64,000 nt of DNA from Turritopsis dohrnii (Eukaryota; Cnidaria; Hydrozoa; Anthoathecata; Oceaniidae). Below, piece after piece: positions 32,180-45,257 of the stretch. The notes beneath the pieces were generated by a model that was not told the DNA's origin, did no database searches, and saw nothing but the letters and a program-made list of their open reading frames with translations. Each line of letters starts with the position of its first letter. Position 1 is the first letter of the stretch. The stretch is from NCBI GenBank assembly GCA_027922465.2, contig BQMF02000613.1:1-64000 (forward strand), given 5' to 3'. The translations under genes were made by a program, and so were the position numbers.

Positions 32180-34534
32180 TCTATATATACTAATTCGCGT
32201 TGTGTGCAACACATTTAACTTAGAGAGTGTTTGTTTTTCTGTTTTTTAATGGTCAAAATCTTCTTAATCGTGGTCATATAGCGGCAGTTCGCCCACGCAA
32301 GACTTGATTTTCCGCGATTAGTATATGCTCCTCCGTTTTGTTATTTTTGGTTTGCGCAGTGGAAATCAGTCGAAAAACGTCTTTGGAGGAGTGCGAGCAA
32401 TGCAATGTTAATCGTTCGAAATTTGTCAACGATCATTTCGTGAGCAAGAAACTTCTGTTGTGAGCTTGACGAAGAAACACAGGTTTGTATACATGCTGAT
32501 TATTAAACTGTTAAATTGTTGAACTTTTATTGTATTTTAGATTATTAAAAGAACAGGAATTGCATGCGTAAGTGATTAGTTGTTTGTTTACAATGTATGG
32601 TGAGAATACAGAGGAAGTGCAGTGAAGTTTTTAAAAATTGGCTGTGCAGAATGAACGAACAGGTCTGTACGAAAGTATTATTATAAAACTTTTAATAAGA
32701 TTAATTAAGATTAACTAATAAGATTAACTTTTAATAGATTAATAAAAGAACAGGTGACACATTCGTAAGTAAGTTATGTATGTATTTTAATGTTTGTTTA
32801 TGTTTTAGCTATCCAATATCGCTATACAGAAGAAAGTGCAGTGAAGAAGTTCAGAACAAAAAGATGTTTATTTACACGACGGCAACGAATGGTTTTAATT
32901 TCAATTTTAAGTTTGTTTTGAATTATTAATGTGAAAGAGTGTAAGAGTCAAACGTAATTCAATCGTTTGGATAGAAGCTGGATGACAGCAAACGTTATGG
33001 AGCAACGAAGGGGGAGCGCAGTAAAAATTTGTTTTGGTAACGCGCGCCATTAGTTAGCAAAGAAGATTTTATTTACAGATCAATTAAAAATGGTTCTCAT
33101 GACTGGAAATGGGGAACGTGTCATGCTGTCTTATCTCATCTCAACCATGTCTGCTTTTTATTAAATTTCACTGTATATTTTATTGACGATGTTTGGTGCT
33201 TTGTCTCTCTGGTCTCTTTGGTGCCTGTCTGTCATTTATATATTTTGCTTTTGGTTGCTTCAATATGGTTGTTGCAGTAGTGTGGATTGTAGCTAGCAGT
33301 TCTTCACTGAAATCTTTTTCTTTTAGGTCAGAAAAGAAAAGGTGTATAACCATTAAAGAAATGAAGCAGATGGTTAAATTATGATGTTGTGAGGGATAGT
33401 TAAGAGAAGAATGGATTATGTATTTCAAAAATTCATTAATTACTGCTGTGATGTGATATGACTACTAACTCTAACTGTGCTACTACAAATAAGAAGCATT
33501 GCATTGCTGGATGGATTCTTATATTTTGTGATGATTACACATTATTTTGTGTTATGGTAATTGTTTACGTACTATGCCTGGGTACTATACAAGTTTCGCA
33601 TTATGTTTTACTGTTGTTACTTTTTATCTTTTCGGTATTAAATTATGACTTTGTTTAGGGCATTTCATTGTTTCAATTATTTTTATTATTTGATGTTTGG
33701 CTGTGTATCCCACGTTAAAAGTCTTAATGTAGTTCAGCTCCAGTGTTGAGTGTTGAACCTGTATTAACTTATAGCATTGGTTGATTTTATAGACTTTCCA
33801 ATCAAAAGCTTTACAAATTCTGTCATTGAATTTGTGTTTTTAATTATATAATTATTTTTAGGATAAATGCGTACATGAATTTACTTTTTGTTTTTTGTTT
33901 CGTTTTTTATTTCAACTATTTCATAGTATGATTATCTTTTTCTGCATTTTTATACAATTGAAATATTTTTTAGGTAAGATTAATAATAATAAAACAGCAC
34001 GTAAACCGTTAAAGAAATGAAACTCATGGTTCTTATCATGATGTTGATGGTTTTGGGAAGAACAGATTGTATATATATCATTTCAAAAATTCATTAACAG
34101 TTGCTGTCCAATGTAACTTCCGCACAAAAGAAACACAGTTAGAAGGTATCGATTTGTTTTCAATTCACATTTTGTAATATTTATTATGTCTTATGTATTA
34201 TGTCTGGGTAAATGGTTCTGTGTTATATATTGCATATTTTTACATTAAAGTTACTTCTCTTCTGCGTATGAATATATATTCTGAGCCATGTTGCTATTTG
34301 TTTTTCTGAATGTAAGACATGAATTAAGAAATTAATGCCTGAAAAGAAACTTTTGCAAGAGTAAAATTCTGCGACACAACGCATACTGAACATGGCTGGC
34401 GAGCGACGCCACCTGGGATGAGTTGCGATTCTATGATTTATTTTTTCGTCACGGGGTACGTACACGGGAATAATGGATTTGACCTAATGTTTTCGAAGTA
34501 AAGTTCGGTAAAAAGTTTTTACCCGGGATACTAG
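32180..34534 (+). mobile_element. Non-autonomous Helitron 1 of a tandem run of three
   Basis: 5' TCTATATATACTAATTCGCG at 32180 after A; 3' GGTAAAAAGTTTTTACCCGG then GATACTAG ending 34534. A short hairpin followed by CTAG is the Helitron 3' signature. It is collinear, in the opposite strand, with 25832-28405. No intact coding region; 33193-33430 and similar frames are AT-rich and unsupported. Confidence 0.78.
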
Positions 34535-35388
34535 TCTATATTCTAATACGCGCTGTGCATCCGCTTTTTTCACGCTTTCACTCTCTAAAATTTCGGGTCG
34601 TTTTTGCGGTCACTTATTCATAATGGAGTGTCAGACCACGGCGGTTAATATTTTTCTACGATTAGTATAGGGGGAAACATTGCATTGCATTTAATCGTTT
34701 CAAATGTTTTGATTATTCGCGAAATCTAGAAACAATAGACAACAACGAAAGTATTGCGCGAAGATTTATTATTGTTTTAGGGTAAGTACGCTTTAGAACT
34801 TTTTTGTTTGTTTGTTTTGTTTTTTCTTATAGTATTAATAGGGTTTCTGCGTCATTACTTTTCAAATAATACGCGATTGAAGAAATGAATATTATGGTTT
34901 TTAATCATGACGGTCTGGATTTGTTTACCTGTACGCACAATTTATTTTTACTACTGCTTATATCGTATCGTGAAAGATTTATTACGAATATTTTGATGTG
35001 TTTCAGATCTTCTGATTAAAAAGCTTTTCTGTTCATACTAAATATGCTTTAGCCGGAATACCTAGAGATTTTTAATTAAGAGTGAAGAGTGTTTTTTTCT
35101 GTATTGACGTTATTTTTAATCATGGGGAACCATTGCATTGCATTTTCAATTTATGTAAAAAGTGAAAAAAGTGCACGCATAGCGTTTTTTTTTTTTTTTT
35201 TTTTTTTTTTTTGATGAATTAAAACCCGTGTTCTACACGCTGTTCTACACGGGATACTACATTCTAAACATTCTACATTCCAAACAATTGAGGAACTTTA
35301 TCATACTAAAATTCATTATACTAAGCCTTTCTTTCTGTTCAGCTCACATCGATTAAAACCTGTAAAAAATTTTTACACGGGTTACTAG
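34535..35388 (+). mobile_element. Non-autonomous Helitron 2 of the tandem run
   Basis: It starts TCTATATTCTAATACGCGC directly after the CTAG of the previous copy and ends TTTTTACACGGGTTACTAG at 35388. It shares interior blocks with 20326-21691. It contains the 28-T tract at 35185-35212. Confidence 0.75.
35185..35212. repeat. Poly(T) tract, 28 T
   Basis: An unbroken run of 28 T inside a Helitron copy. It may be the reverse image of a poly(A) tail from a captured retrotransposed piece, or slippage. Confidence 0.9.
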
Positions 35389-37013
35389 TCTATATCCTAA
35401 TACGCGCTGTGCATCCAGTTTTTAACTTGGTAAGTGTGAAAAAAGACTGGGGACGAAATGTTTCTATGGAAAATTCAATACGACATCTTTAGAAAGTGAG
35501 TAACTGAGTGTACTGTGTGCACATCCACGATTAGTATATGCTCCTCCGTTTGGTTCTTTTTTGGTTTCGCACTGAAAATCTGCCGAAAAACGTCAATGGA
35601 GAAGCGCGAGCAATGCAATGTTTTTCGTTCGAAATTGGTTAACGATCATTTTGTAGCAGTAAAAACAAAAACAAAAAACTTCACGAACACGAAGATAGTT
35701 TTTTTAAAACGAAGATCTTTAATTTTATTGTTTTAGTCGTTTTCGGAGAAAGATCGTATCATAAAGATTGAATTAACAAGTTTTAAGTTTTGAGACTTTT
35801 ATCGTCTTTTTCCATTTAATTCATTTTTGACTGTTTGGTAGGCTGGAACTATACTCATGATAATTTAATAACTTTTTCTATGTTTGCTTTCCGATTTGGA
35901 TAAGAAATCAAGTTTGTGTTTTGTTTTATTTTGCTTTCCTTTTTTGTTTGTGTGTATGTGTAACGTTTTGTTTATTATGATATGGTTTTCATTGCTCATG
36001 GAAATCTTCTTTTTTTAGTTTAAAATAATTACGAAAGAATTTAACAAGTCTATCACTCCATATGCTTGAGTGTTTTGGTAAAGAACAGACTATTAAAATA
36101 ACGAATGGTATCGAATCTTAGTGGATAAAAAAAGCAACATTATCAGGTATAATTCCGCATATCATTTACATGGCGTTTTTATTCTTCTTCATAACATATC
36201 TTTTATTTCTTTTTTGACTGTTTCGTAGGCTGAAGCTAAACTCATGATCTTTTAATAAATATTCCCTGTTCCTACCCATATGTTTGCTTCAAGTTTGCGT
36301 GTTCGTTCTTTTAGTTTGCTTTTGTTTGTGCGTATATGTAGCTAAATATGTTTTTATGATTAATAGAAATCTTCTTTTTTAGGTAAAATTAATTATGAAA
36401 GAATAAATAAATTCGACATTGTAATATGAAGGGTGTTTGGTAAATAACTGACTAATGAAATAACGAATGCTATCGAATCTTATTGGAGTAAAGAAGCAAC
36501 GTTAGCAGGTATAATTCCGTTTATCATTCATATTTCCTTTGGCGTTTTTATTTTTCACTACACCCCAAGGCAGCTTTGTTTACCACCCATTATCATTAAA
36601 GACTGTAAGAACAAAATTCCCACCTATTGCCCTTTGCTATGCGCCATCTTAACCAACAAATACAGCAGCCACTTCATCCATTGTGAATTGAGGTTTTTTT
36701 TGTGTCTGTGTCAAAATCTACATTTTATGTTTCGTAATCACCTCTTTCTCTTTTCACGATGAACTGAAATCTTACGACATTTTAATAATGACGTTAGATT
36801 AAAAAATAGTGCCGCCTCTGCGTAGCCTTACGTCAAAGATATATGTAGGAAAAACCGTTTAAAAAAAGTTAAATATTTCACTCCCTAAATTAGAAGTGGT
36901 ATGCACAGCACCGATTATGATAACTTTTTATTTCTATAAATGTTCGACACGGGTGTGAGCGATGCGTCGTTTTGAGAAATGCAACAGTAAAAAGTTTTTA
37001 CACAGGATACTAG
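35389..37013 (+). mobile_element. Non-autonomous Helitron 3 of the tandem run
   Basis: It starts TCTATATCCTAATACGCGC right after the second CTAG and ends with AGTTTTTACACAGGATACTAG at 37013. It is the same unit as the minus-strand copy 2198-3856. On the minus strand near 36600-36690 it carries the same short decayed Rep-like piece as 2520-2600. Confidence 0.78.
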
Positions 37014-37214
37014 TAATGTATAATGATGTATAATTAAGTTTCGCAACTTTGGGGAAATATATAGTCGCATTTTTGCGAATCTTGTTATGTATAGAAAATA
37101 ATTTATATATACGAAGAAAGGAAGAGGAAAGCTTATCTTATATTGTTATTATTATTTTTTTCTTAGTTACACTAACATAAGATTTAATTTCATTCCTGAT
37201 ATACTGAATGTTCA

Positions 37215-38285
37215 TTGTAGATAATGACTGCAGTGAATCTGACGATGAATTTGATGAAAAACAGTGGATTACATATTACTTTGACCATGGATACGAATAT
37301 AAAGAAATTTTGGATTTTTTGAAATATTGTCACAAATATTGTCATAAGTAAAAGCACCTTATTGCGCCGTTTGAAGACATACGGTCTTTTTCGGAAACCA
37401 AGTACTGATCTACTCATACAATTATTGCAAAGAGCATGTGCGATGATTCGTGATCATGTATCAGGTCCAGGATCATCTGATGGTTATAGAACAGTCTGGC
37501 ATTCATTACAAATCAACGGGCTACATGTTCCTCGTTATATTGTACAAAATCTACTTAAAGAAATTGATCCACTTGGATGTGAAACTAGACGCAAGCATCG
37601 ACTTCGTCGCAGAATTTACAGCAATCCAGGCCCAAATTATGCATGGCATATGGACGGCCATGATAAATTGAAGCCATTCGGTTTTCCTATACATGCCACT
37701 ATAGATGGGTATAGTAGAAAACTTCTTAGGCTAGTCGTTTTACGCTCAAATAATTGCCCTCACAAGATCGCAAACAAATTTCTTAACGCCGTAAAAGAAT
37801 GATACAGATGCACATAAGTATGTATCATCGCCTAGAAATCAGCGAATTGAGAATTGGTGGTCTCATTTTATGATATCAGAGGCAGCTGGTGGAGAAATTT
37901 TTTTCTTGACTTGGAGTCGAATGAGATTATTGATTTGAGTGTACAATTTGAAAAAGAATGCCTATGGTATTGTTTTTCTAATATTATACAAAAAGATTTG
38001 GATGCCGTTAAAAACTTGTGGAACACTCACAAAATACGCAAATCTCGCTTTGGCACTATTTCCGGAAGGCCTGATATTCTTTTTTTCCTGCCTGATCGCA
38101 GTGGTGGTGAAGAAAACTTGAAATTAAAGGTTCCTCAACATGAACTTAATAGGGTTGGCTCATATATTTCTGTCGATGCAGAAGAAAATATATATCAAGA
38201 GTATTTCAAATATGTTCAGGATACCTTAGGGTTAAAAGACGCATCGAATTATGAAGATTCTTTATCAATGTTTAATCGTTTGTAA
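37215..38285 (+). pseudogene. Integrase-core (rve/DDE) transposase, internally deleted
   Basis: Segments of an integrase-core transposase appear in order: an N-terminal HTH-like part (DEKQWITYYFDHGYEY, about 37240), GYRTVWHSLQ, RRRIYSNPGPNYAWHMDGHDK with the first catalytic Asp (about 37650), then IDGYSRKLLRLVV. At 37800 a stop follows NAVKE; SPRNQRIENWWSHF resumes at about 37830 in another frame and the C-terminal part runs to 38285. The stretch between, which should hold the second catalytic Asp (TDxGTEN), is gone, and there is a frameshift near 37862. The same protein type is coded at 57004-58551. I suspect an IS3EU-like family but have not verified that name. Confidence 0.72.
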
Positions 38286-38399
38286 GAGGCATCTTGTAAC
38301 GGAATATGAAACATTTCTTTTAATGTAGAAGAAAAATGCAGCCAAAGGCTAACCTAGTGTTAGGTAAAAAATATCTGATGTTTCTTTCTACTATAGATG

Positions 38400-38956
38400 T
38401 TCCATGTTATTTATTTTCAACTTAACTTCCAAAAGAATGGGTCAAAATCGCCTTTCCCGTGAACGATCCCTGTGATGAAAATTTCAATTTAGGAGTAGGA
38501 AACGGTAAATGTAACCATGTTGTAGAGCTCGAAAAACTGATCAAAAAAATGTATGGGATCGTTTCGCTACGACCAATCGTTCGAGAGATATCGCTGTTCG
38601 AAGATTTTGATGACGTCATATCCGCAGTACCAAATAAAATTTAGGACCAAATGTTGCGTCGCTCCATCACCCGTGTCACCGACCCTAAAAAACGTCAGTT
38701 ATCCCTATTGGTTCTCAAGATATTTCCCCAAAAACGTCGCGTTCGATTAGGGATGCAATGCAATGGTTCCCCGTGATCATTAAAAAATCTGACGTCAAAT
38801 GATGCCACGCGCTATTGTACTAATCGTGAATGTGTCTTGCGTGGTCGAACTGCCGCTATATGACCACGATTAAGAAGATTTTGACCATCAAAAAAAAACA
38901 AAAAAAAAACACTCTCTAAGTTAAATGTGTTACACACGATTGTGAATTATTATATA
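38400..38956 (-). mobile_element. Small degenerate Helitron
   Basis: Minus-strand 5' end around 38956 (TATATAATAATTCACAATCG), with the shared ACACATTTAACTTAGAGAG and ATATAGCGGCAGTTC blocks. It abuts the CTAG of the next copy. The 3' end around 38400 is decayed. Non-coding. Confidence 0.5.
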
Positions 38957-40527
38957 CTAGTATCTCGCGTAAAAGTTTTATACGACTTTAATTTCGAAAA
39001 TGTTGTCACGAAAATAGGTGACGAAAAATTAAAGTACCAAATCTCGAAAAGAGACCGTACCCATGTTGTACAGCTCGAAAAACCGATCAAAAAATGTATG
39101 GGATCGTTTCGCTACGACCAACCGTTGGAGAGATATCATCAATGAAAGATTTTGATGACGTCATAGCCGCAGTACCAAATAAAATTTAGGCCAAAATGCT
39201 GAGTTACCCATTCACCTGTGTTGCCGACCCTAAAAAACGTCATCGCTATTGGTTCTCGAAATATTTCCCCAAAAAAACCGCGTTCGATTGGGGATGCAAT
39301 GCAATGGCTCCCCCGTGATACGACAAAAATAACTGACGTCACGCCGCGTGCTATTATACTAATCGTCAATTATCAATGGTCTAACGAAAAAATGACCACG
39401 ATTAAGAAGATTTTGACCATTAAAAAAGCAAAAACACAACACTCTCTAATAGTCTAGGAGCTGGTGGGGGGTTATCCGCAAAAATTGATGGAGAAATTCT
39501 GATAAACTTTTTTTGGTCAATTTTTGGGTGCAAATTTCGAAAATGGAGGGTATACGGGCAAATTTTGGGTGAAACACCCTTTTTTAGGCCTAAATGTGAC
39601 GTCATTGACCCAATTTTGGGTCAAATTTCATAAGTCGAAAAATATGGAAACCATGTATACCAATCGATAGATATTTTGCTATCAAAACGAATAACTTGGC
39701 TTTGAAAATTAGATGCTGGAATGACCTACTTCCATTGTGCTTCGCAACAAACAGAGTCCATTACGCCCGTTATGGCACCTACTACATTCAGTAGCTGGGA
39801 AACCTTAATACTTCGCATCCTGGAGCGTTTGAAGAATTTGAAATCATGTCTTCTGTAAGGCGAAATGACAGAGGGATTGGGCAAGCAATTGATCTAGTTG
39901 GTGAGCAAACATATATGAAAAATGCCAAAACAACAGGTAGGGATGTCTAATATTTTCCACCATTTTCAAAATTACCCATTAAGTTTCTCTAAATAATTTC
40001 TTATCTTTATAGACGATTTAGTATTGTTTCTTCATGTCCATTAGGATTTTTTGAGATGTTTGTCAAAATACAGAAACTGAAAAAGTTTCTTATTCATGTT
40101 AACAAAATAATTACCAAGAATGGAACCTTTACATTTTAGGTGGAATAATAAAGTTTGCTTCAAAGCCAGCTACAGTTGCTAAATGGGTTCTTAGCCGACC
40201 ATTTCAGTCAAGATTCATAGAATCCCTGCATGAACGATGTGGTATTACGCCTACGAGTACAAGTCAAAGCAAACCCTTAAGACCAAGAGCAATACAAAAA
40301 TCGAATCAAATGGTTGTGAGCGTTATGAACGTACTTACAAAGCACTTCTTAAACCCATTTGACAAAGATTTGCAAAAAGAGTCGTTATACAACCTGATAT
40401 CTGGGATGCCCGTAGATGATCTTGTCGCTGAAGAACTGACCTCAATCTTTTCTTTTGGCAAAACACTCATGAACAACTTTGTGCAACGTCTACATCACAA
40501 TGACAGCTCTGAATCCTTAAATGACCC

Positions 40528-40705
40528 TGTCATATCTCTTCGTCAATGTTGTCTTCGCTCCGCACGGAAGCCAATTAGACACGCGTCTCATTTGCTTCTG
40601 GGGGACTTCAGATCATGGTCTGGATTAGATTTAATATGGCGTTATAGAACGTAAACACGTGTATTCATTTCCGATTGCTTTACTCTGTGAATTTCAGACA
40701 TAACA
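40528..40705 (+). repeat. Gypsy 5' LTR
   Basis: 178 bp, TG...CA, matching the 3' LTR as far as I can compare by eye. It contains the presumed promoter; a TTTAATATGG stretch may serve as the TATA-like box. Confidence 0.93.
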
Positions 40706-40722
40706 TTGGCGCTGCGAAAGGA
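40706..40722 (+). promoter_or_regulatory. Gypsy primer-binding site
   Basis: TTGGCGCTGCGAAAGGA one base after the LTR; TGG matches a tRNA CCA end. The tRNA is not identified. Confidence 0.65.
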
Positions 40723-40831
40723 ATTTATTACGTAGAACAGTTTTCATTTTATCAATCACTAATTCGTCGACACATCGTCGCGTGTTGCTTTATTGATACT
40801 TCGTTACGTTCAGTGCTACACTCTCCTGAAA

Positions 40832-43800
40832 ATGGCCAGATCAGTGGATATTGCTTGCCCTCCTGTGTTCGATCCGCATGGCGATACGACTAGCCTTGGG
40901 ACACGCTGGAAAAAATGGAGGCAGGGATTCGATTTATACCTTGTAGCTGCAGGCATTACAAATGCAGCACAAAAGAAGGCTTTAATTTTACACTGCGGAG
41001 GAGAGGATTTACGAGAAATCTTTGATACGTTGCCAGTACCTGCCGCTGCCGATAACGACGATGATTATGTGAAGGCATGCAAAGCCTTAGATGCGTTCTT
41101 CCTACCAAAGAAGAACAAACGATACGAACGTCACGTTTTTCGAACATGCATGCAGAAAGAAACCGAATCGGTATCACAGTATGTCACCCGATTACGATCA
41201 CTTGCGAAAACCTGTGAATTTGGTGACGTTGACGACGAGATTGTTGACCAGGTTGTTGAGAAGTGTATCTCCAGAAAGTTGAGAAAACGACTCCTGAAGG
41301 AGCATGATTTAACCCTCGCAAAACTGTGTGAAGTTGCGACTATAATGGAAGCTGCAGATCATCAGGTAGCACAATACAAAGATAGAAACATTGAAGCGAA
41401 TGGCAACACATCTGACCAGGATGAAATCAACGTGATCTCCAGGAATTTTAGACGTACGAAATTCCAGAAAAGTGGCATCTCATCTAAACCCACCAGCAGT
41501 CACAGTGGTTATTCGAAACCGGTTAGTGAATCCCCTTCTTCAAATATATCATGCTTCCGGTGTGGCAAAAAGGGACACTATGCAGATAAATGCATTGCAA
41601 CGAGAGGGAAATCTTGCAACCAATGCGGTAAACCAGGCCATTTCAGCAATGTTTGTCGATCGAGAAAAGAAACGGTCCGGTACGTAGTTGAAAGTTCTTC
41701 CTCAGACGATGATTTTGTTTTAGCTATTGATAACGATTATTCACGAAATAAACTGTATCCAGTCAAGATTGACGAACACTGTACTAATGTGATGCTTGAC
41801 AGTGGAAGTAGTGTCAATATTATTAGTAAGGACACTTTACAGCAGTTGAAAATTAACACACAGCTGCTCCCGTATCACAAAAGAATTTATGCGTTTGGAT
41901 CATCTGTTCCGCTTAAGCATGACGGATGTTTCTGGACAATCGTTAGTGCCGATGAAAAGTCCGTTCACGCAAGGTTCGTTGTCGTACCTTTCTCCACCGT
42001 AACCATCCTTGGTGAAGAAACATCATGTGCTTTAAACCTCCTCAGGATTGGTCCCAGCAGATCTGATAGCGTTCACAAGTTAGCCACCACCGAAGATGAA
42101 CGTCTTACAAAAATCCTTCATGAATATGCCGATCGTTTTGAAGGCCTAGGACAACTCAAAGATGTAAGTCTCAAGATAAAAACTGATCCAGATGTCGTCC
42201 CAATAGCACAGAAAGCTCGGAGACTTCCTATACTTATGCAAAAACAAGTCGACGAGGAACTAGACAAACTCTTAGAACTGAAAGTTATTGAGCCAGTCGA
42301 GAACCCACCATCATGGGTAAATCCGTTAGTAATCGTTCCTAAGCCTAATGGTGGAATACGCGTGTGTGTTGATATGAGAGCCGCCAACACAGCCGTCATT
42401 AGAGAGCCGTATCAGATACCAACTTTAGAGGAAGTGTTACATGAGTTTAACGGATGTGCTGAATTTACTAAACTAGATTTAAATAAAGGATATCACCAAA
42501 TAACACTTGATCAAAGCAGTAGAGACCTCACTGCATTTGCTACACATCGTGGCATCTTTCGCTACACTAGATTATTCTTCGGCATGTCATCGGCCTCTGA
42601 AGCATACCAAAGGGAAGTTGAACTCGCTTTAGTTGGTATACCAGGAGTACGTAATATTTCGGACGATATCATCATTGGTGGAAAAACCCGAGACGAGTTA
42701 CTAGATCGCACCCGTACCGTTCTGCAGCGACTGCGGGAGAAGAATCTCACAGTTAACCGATCAAAATGTGAGTTTCTGAAATCAGAGCTGATTTATATGG
42801 GTCACAAGTTGTCAAAAGATGGTATCGCCCCAGATGAAAGAAAAGTGAAAGCGATAACTAATCTCAAGGAACCATCGAATGTAAAGGAACTCCAGTCATT
42901 TCTTGGTATGGTAACATACTGCTCCAAGTTCCTGCCACACTTCTCTACTACCACCGAGCCTTTGCGTCAACTCCTCAGCAAGGACACCAAGTGGAACTGG
43001 GGAAAACCCCAACAAGAAGCATTCAATACTCTTAAATCACTGCTTCTCTCGAGTGAAACTCTTGCATATTTTCGCCCCGATGCCTATACCGAGATCTTCA
43101 CCGATGCATCACCAGTTGGATTGGGGGCAGTACTCATGCAAGAACAGTCGGATGGGTCGCTCAGGCCGATAAGCTATGCCAGTCGTTCTCTTCAAGCATT
43201 CGAGAAAAGGTACAGCCAGATTGAGCGGGAGAGCTTAGCAATCCTGTTTGGCATAGAGCGTTTTCGCATGTACCTCTACGGGATGAAATTCGTTGTCAAA
43301 ACAGATCACAAGCCGCTAGTGACAATGTTCTCACCACGTAGTAAACAACTTCCTCCACGCATAGAGCGTTGGGTGATGCGCCTCATGCCCTACTCCTTCG
43401 TTGTCGAATATCATCCAGGCAATTCAAATGGCGCGGATTATTTGTCCAGATCCAACCCACTACAAGAAGACGCAGCACCTCGCAACATGGCCGAAGATTT
43501 TGTCCGTTTCGTCCAGAATTACCAACTTCCAATTGCCCTCTCAGAAAAGAAAATTCAAAAGGAACAGTCTGCAGATCCTGCAATTCGCATTCTGAAAGCC
43601 TATCTCACAGAGGGGAATCTTCCAGAATCAAGCCTGCCGAAAGAATACTACCCTTCCAGGCACCAGTTATGCATATCGAATGATATTCTCATGTTTGCAG
43701 ATAAGATAGTCAAGAGATCATCAATATCGCTCATGAAGGTCACCAAGGCCACGTTCGTACAAAACAACGACTACGACAGAAAGTTTGGTGGCCTGGAATG

Positions 43801-45018
43801 GGTAAATCGGTCGATAATTTCGTACAATCGTGCCATGGATGTCAGGTGACAGCCGGTACTCAACCCAACACACCTCTTGTCATGACAGACATACCAGATT
43901 CAGCATGGTTAATGCTGGGTTGTGATTTATGCGGACCCTTCCCAACAGGGGAACATTTACTCGTTTGCATCGACTATTATAGCAGATTTCCAGAAGTGGA
44001 GATAATTCGTAAAATTACAGCTGCAAACATTGTTGACAAATTGCGAAAATTGTTCTGTCGCTATGGTGCACCAGAAACAATGGTGACGGACAATGGACCG
44101 CAATTCAGGGACAATACCCATTTTAAAGCGTTAATGGACGAATTTGGCGTTAAACACCGCAAAGTTACACCTTATCATCCGGAAGCAAATGGTGAGGTCG
44201 AGCGGTTTAATCGAAATTTGAAAAAGACAATACAAGCCGCCATTGCTGAAAACCAAAACTGGCGTATTGCTCTAGAGAATTATTTGCTGTCGTATCGCTC
44301 AACACCGCATGCTACGACTGGTGTTGCTCCCGCTGAGTTAATGTTCGGACGCCCAATAATCGGTAAGCTACGGGTAAAAAATTCCGGTAAACGAATATCG
44401 AAACCAGCCGTAAAAGAGAGAGATCAGGAGCAGAAGAGAAAAGCCGAGAGGTATGCCAACAGTCGTCGTAAAGCTGTTCCTCATAACATCCGAAAGGGAG
44501 ATTTGGTTCTTGTTGCGAACCAAAACAATCACCGCAACAAATTCACACCACGATGGAATAACAAACCCCACACCGTCACAAGAGTCAGCGGTAATGCCAT
44601 ATTCCTTTCCGACGGGGCAAAGGAAACAATGCGAACATCTCATCATGTTAAACTTTATGTCTCGCGGAAACGATCACCACATATACGAGGCGTTGATGCT
44701 CCCAAACGTAATTTGGCATCGACAAACGAGGAGAGTTCAGATGATGACTTTGACCTACCATCCGAAAGAAAGGTCAATATTGACGAGAACACCACATCGT
44801 CCAACCAATCAAGTGATTCTGATAATACCGTTGTTGGGGAAATTACATCGCCCAGTGATACCGACAGTACCGCCGTTGGTGACGCATCATCGGATGCGAC
44901 TGTACCGTATAATGAAGACGAGCAAATGCTTCAAGATGAGCTATTCGTACCTGATAGTAGAGCGAAACGTGATCGTAGAATTCCCAGTCGTTTCGCAGAT
45001 TTTGAGATGACAAACTGA
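40832..45018 (+). pseudogene. Gypsy Gag-Pol polyprotein with a frameshift before integrase
   Basis: Start ATG 40832 (MARSVDIACPP). Gag carries two CCHC zinc knuckles, CFRCGKKGHYADKC (residue ~241) and CNQCGKPGHFSNVC (~263). Aspartic protease DSGSSVNIIS (D323). Reverse transcriptase with LDLNKGYHQI and catalytic SDDII (D611-D612); the position before the DD is Ser after Ile where Tyr/Phe-x-DD is usual, which I recall as common in K02A2.6-like elements. RNase H FTDASPVGLGAVL (D758). The frame ends at 43849, while the integrase HHCC region (IAHEGHQGH, CHGC) and DDE core (MVTDNGPQF, GEVERFNR) are in the +2 frame to 45018. The shift is near 43705. The integrase keeps Asp, Asp and Glu. Given matching LTRs the shift is recent, a natural frameshift site or a sequence error. 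Confidence 0.9.
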
Positions 45019-45069
45019 ACCTATTGTGTTGCTAAAAACATTTGTGTTTTGTTTCGAACTTTGTTAAAT

Positions 45070-45079
45070 TGGGGAGAGA
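45070..45079 (+). promoter_or_regulatory. Gypsy polypurine tract
   Basis: TGGGGAGAGA immediately before the 3' LTR; it would prime plus-strand DNA synthesis. Confidence 0.7.
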
Positions 45080-45257
45080 TGTCATATCTCTTCGTCAATG
45101 TTGTCTTCGCTCCGCACGGAAGCCAATTAGACACGCGTCTCATTTGCTTCTGGGGGACTTCAGATCATGGTCTGGATTAGATTTAATATGGCGTTATAGA
45201 ACGTAAACACGTGTATTCATTTCCGATTGCTTTACTCTGTGAATTTCAGACATAACA
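45080..45257 (+). repeat. Gypsy 3' LTR
   Basis: 178 bp, TG...CA, same as the 5' LTR; followed by the GACCC duplication. Confidence 0.93.

Larger units (their letters stand above)
40528..45257 (+). mobile_element. Gypsy-type LTR retrotransposon, 4730 bp
   Basis: 178-bp LTRs at 40528-40705 and 45080-45257 read the same, start TGTCATATCTC and end CAGACATAACA. The target duplication is GACCC (40523-40527 and 45258-45262). A primer-binding site TGGCGCTGCGAAAGG follows the 5' LTR, and a purine tract GGGGAGAGA precedes the 3' LTR. Matching LTRs imply recent insertion. The coding region has one apparent frameshift. Confidence 0.95.

Noticed and set aside
33180..33660. Hydrophobic frames at 33193-33658
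   Set aside because: Inside a non-autonomous Helitron; no conserved counterpart in the inverted copy at 25832-28405.
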